Positions 51,320 through 60,000 of a stretch of 60,000 nucleotides of DNA are shown here, one piece after another. Below the pieces are notes generated by a model. That model had not been told where the DNA came from. It saw only the letters and a list, made by a program, of their open reading frames with translations, and made no database searches. A program made the position numbers and the translations under genes. Position 1 is the stretch's first letter, and every line of letters starts with the position of its first letter. Where the stretch lies: positions 609,685-669,684 of the forward strand of contig JAQGDQ010000061.1 of the NCBI GenBank assembly GCA_030141605.1, read 5' to 3'. The DNA comes from Tubiluchus corallicola. Taxonomy: Eukaryota > Priapulida > Priapulimorpha > Priapulimorphida > Tubiluchidae.

Positions 51320-52416
51320 GTTGAATTAATTCAGTTTCTCTGTTATAAAAGGAACTAATTTAACTCCAATTTCGGATGACTTACTTGAAAAAGGTGGCGC
51401 AAAAACTTTTTTTATTTACATTATTGTCCCCTAAATTTATTTCTCTGTTTACCTTTAGTTCGCTCCAACTCGTTATTCGTTTTGCTGGGAAATTTCCTAG
51501 AATAGGAAGCATTTCTTAAAAATTCTGATAAAAAACTAAAAAACTTCTTATACAGATAAGATTTAAACCGGCAGAAACTTCTTTCCATTTTCTCCACCAA
51601 AATGGAAGAACTAGTTCCATTTGTAAAGCAATTTTAAACAAACGAATTACTCAAGTACTAGATAATCAAACAAAGAAACCAATATTCCTTTGCAATTGCA
51701 AATTCTCTTTCTTTAGCTAAAGACAGTTTTTCTCTCTTTCTTCTTTACAGAAACGTTAAGCTCTAAAATCAGTTAGCTGTTGAAACCTTTTCTCTGGGAT
51801 CTGTTTCTTTACCACCCTGTTTATAGGTTTCTAACTTTAAATTTCTGCGTTTTTCATTTCTTAGTTTTTTATTTAAAGTTTATTTTAGCACAAAAATGCT
51901 AAGCATTTAGAGTTGAAATTGCGCTAAGAAACAAAAAGGTATGATAAAAAGTATAAACAAAATTTAAAATTACAACACATCGGTTAAAAACTAGCAGTTA
52001 CAACACCAATAAATCTCCTAAATATTATGCTATAAAATTTTCACGAACAAATTCATTATTACACTGTACTATTGGTTCATTGTTAAGGCTATAATTTGCT
52101 GCACTTGAAAGTATCTGCAGCGCCATTGTATGAATCTTATCGTGGAAAATTAGCGCGTCTTCTTTCTGAAAAGCTTTCGAAAGCTTTCGAAAGTAACAGT
52201 AATAACATAGTATAGTCGCATATAAAGGATGTCACATTCCAAACATAAACAAGCTACAAACATTGTGATGGATAAAGACTAAAATGAAACTTTCATCCGC
52301 TGCATGTTCATCTACGGTGGCTGCTAGGCGACCCCTTGGTCTTTCGCCACGCCGTTTCAATTATCATAGTAATGATATGATTCACATTTAAATATTGTAT
52401 ATTGTGTAAAAGAGAC

Positions 52417-52438
52417 AAATAAATTGAATTGAATTGAA
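52417..52438 (+). repeat. Retroelement 3' tail, AATAAA plus (TTGAA)n
   Basis: AAATAAATTGAATTGAATTG closes a non-coding segment and matches the tail at 37669-37702. Confidence 0.5.
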
Positions 52439-52757
52439 GTCTATAAACAAATTCGTACACAGAAACTTTATTTTCACCACTACTACGCAAAAAATTGATG
52501 TTTTTTTTTGTTTTTTGTGTTCTCGAAAGACCTTGAAAAAAATCATGCTGTAAAAATATTTGGCTTGTCAGATTTAATCTATGCCACAAAAAAGTTTTTA
52601 AGAGTAAATTATCAGCGTGTCTTTACGTGCAATTTTTACACAATAAGTCAGTTGAATGATCAAGCCTGTTTACGTGGGACCTTTGAAAGAACCCTCTGCT
52701 TAGTGGAGTAAAAATTCACTAAGGGAAGTTTACTATAGGTATCAAAAATTGTTGCAG

Positions 52758-58972
<6,215 letters not shown>

Positions 58973-60000
58973 GTAAGTATGCCTGTTGTCAAAATGACTT
59001 TGAGACACTGACTAACTGAATCTAATAATTTAGTGATACTATTAGTGAGCCGAGACTTGATCCTCTAGCTCTAAGTTAAAAGGATGCACCTCCATCTGTA
59101 TCTGTGTCTACGCATATCTGTATGTTTGCTGCATCTGCACATGTGTTTGTATCTGTATCTGCAACTGAATTTGAATCTGGTTGTTACTTCTGTGGAAGAT
59201 GCACGAAGCCAGTTAAAATCTGCCAAAAAAATGCTAGTGCACACGGTCAAGTATTTTGCTAGTAAAGTCTTACTATAGCTCTACTATACGTTTTTTCCTG
59301 AATTACAGACATTCAATGCAAAGTATGCTACAAAGTTTGTAAAATAAACTAAAATTTACCATCATGTCACACACGGTTACTTTAAATAAAAAAAGTGCTG
59401 TGGTTAGCACACCACAAACAGTTACTTTGATAAACAGCTGCTGTGTAGTTTATTATGAAAATAGACTAGGTTTTTTCTGTCGGCAGCTGTCTGAAATATA
59501 ATATGCAAATACTGTACTGTAACATTTCCAACATTTTTAAGATTTTTGGTTACCGTTTGTTTGAAAATGCTTGACATCAAAGTACGCAATTAAAGTGTTT
59601 ACTTGTTTTCTGCTTCACCTGTTCTATTATGTTGTCGTTTTTAGCTAATGTACATAAAATAAGAATTGTACTACATCAGAAAATGCAATGTTTACCAAAC
59701 ATTTAAGTACCATTAAAAATTGAGTAGATAGGCATCAGTGAAACTTTTGATTAAAAGATCAGTTTTATAGCTTTGTAAACCGAATATATATAATATAATC
59801 ATGACAAGCAATACGGTAAGAAACTTTCTAATCATTGGCGAATAACTTACCTACAACAAGAAAACTATTTTCATTGCCTTATGATTTATTCAGCTGTGTA
59901 GGAAGATGGTACTCGGAACAAGCGTAGGGTATGGGGTCAAGGTCGGAACCTATTGATTTTTGGGTCAATCTGTACAATTAAACTTTCTACAATTTTTTTA
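58973..60000. other. Channel gene intron, right end of window
   Basis: After the GTAAGT donor I find no exon with the expected second transmembrane helix or G-x-S filter. A possible acceptor near 59308 leads into a frame that stops quickly. The gene therefore continues off the window. Confidence 0.6.

Larger units (their letters stand above)
46209..52757. other. Intergenic region between divergent GPCR and channel genes
   Basis: No host coding exon can be confirmed here. It contains two inverted copies of a ~275-bp repeat, LINE debris, foldback and simple repeats, a 156-bp tandem duplication and a retroelement tail. The missing first exon(s) of the channel gene should lie here, probably between 51,300 and 52,740, ending in phase 2; I could not pick it out. 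Confidence 0.55.

Noticed and set aside
59308-59345. Next exon of the channel gene after an acceptor near 59308
   Set aside because: The frame stops at once and contains no second transmembrane helix or G-x-S filter.

Overview
The window is nuclear DNA from a metazoan, most likely an invertebrate. It is AT-rich, genes are split by introns with GT-AG borders, and microsatellites, MITEs, SINE-like and LINE-like remnants are common. The gene products resemble animal proteins and have no bacterial or vertebrate signature. I cannot name the phylum from sequence alone. By joining exons through reading phase I recover four protein-coding genes; three are complete or nearly so.

Layout. Positions 1-13570 hold no confident gene, only old repeat fragments, a long foldback element, a likely LINE tail and a broken ORF. 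A TMEM198 homologue (+, four coding exons, 13571-16047, 327 aa) follows. It is convergent with a CCDC47/calumin homologue (-, eleven coding exons, 29352 down to 19582, 472 aa), whose introns carry a pogo-like MITE. From 29353 to 38980 lies intergenic sequence with a second MITE, a 2.3-kb hAT transposon (32021-34328) with terminal repeats and an 8-bp target duplication, and long (CT)n/(AG)n tracts. A class A G-protein-coupled receptor (-, five coding exons, 46208 down to 38981, 340 aa) comes next. Beyond its stop codon the same frame stays open for about 135 codons, including a 27-bp minisatellite. Between it and the last gene lie LINE reverse-transcriptase debris, two inverted copies of a roughly 275-bp repeat, an inverted-minisatellite foldback and a perfect-phase 156-bp tandem duplication. 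The last gene is a DEG/ENaC (ASIC-like) channel subunit (+, at least five exons, 52758-58972). Its first exon is not identified and its last exon(s), with the second membrane helix, lie beyond the right edge.

The four genes have unrelated jobs (Wnt co-receptor scaffold, ER membrane-protein biogenesis, GPCR signalling, Na+ channel) and are not an operon or pathway cluster. No wholly new system is demonstrated. The most interesting items are the possible stop-codon readthrough of the GPCR, the Thr-Gly in place of the His-Gly gating motif of the channel, a 5S-rRNA-derived SINE family seen twice with a shared core, and two foldback elements built from inverted minisatellites.
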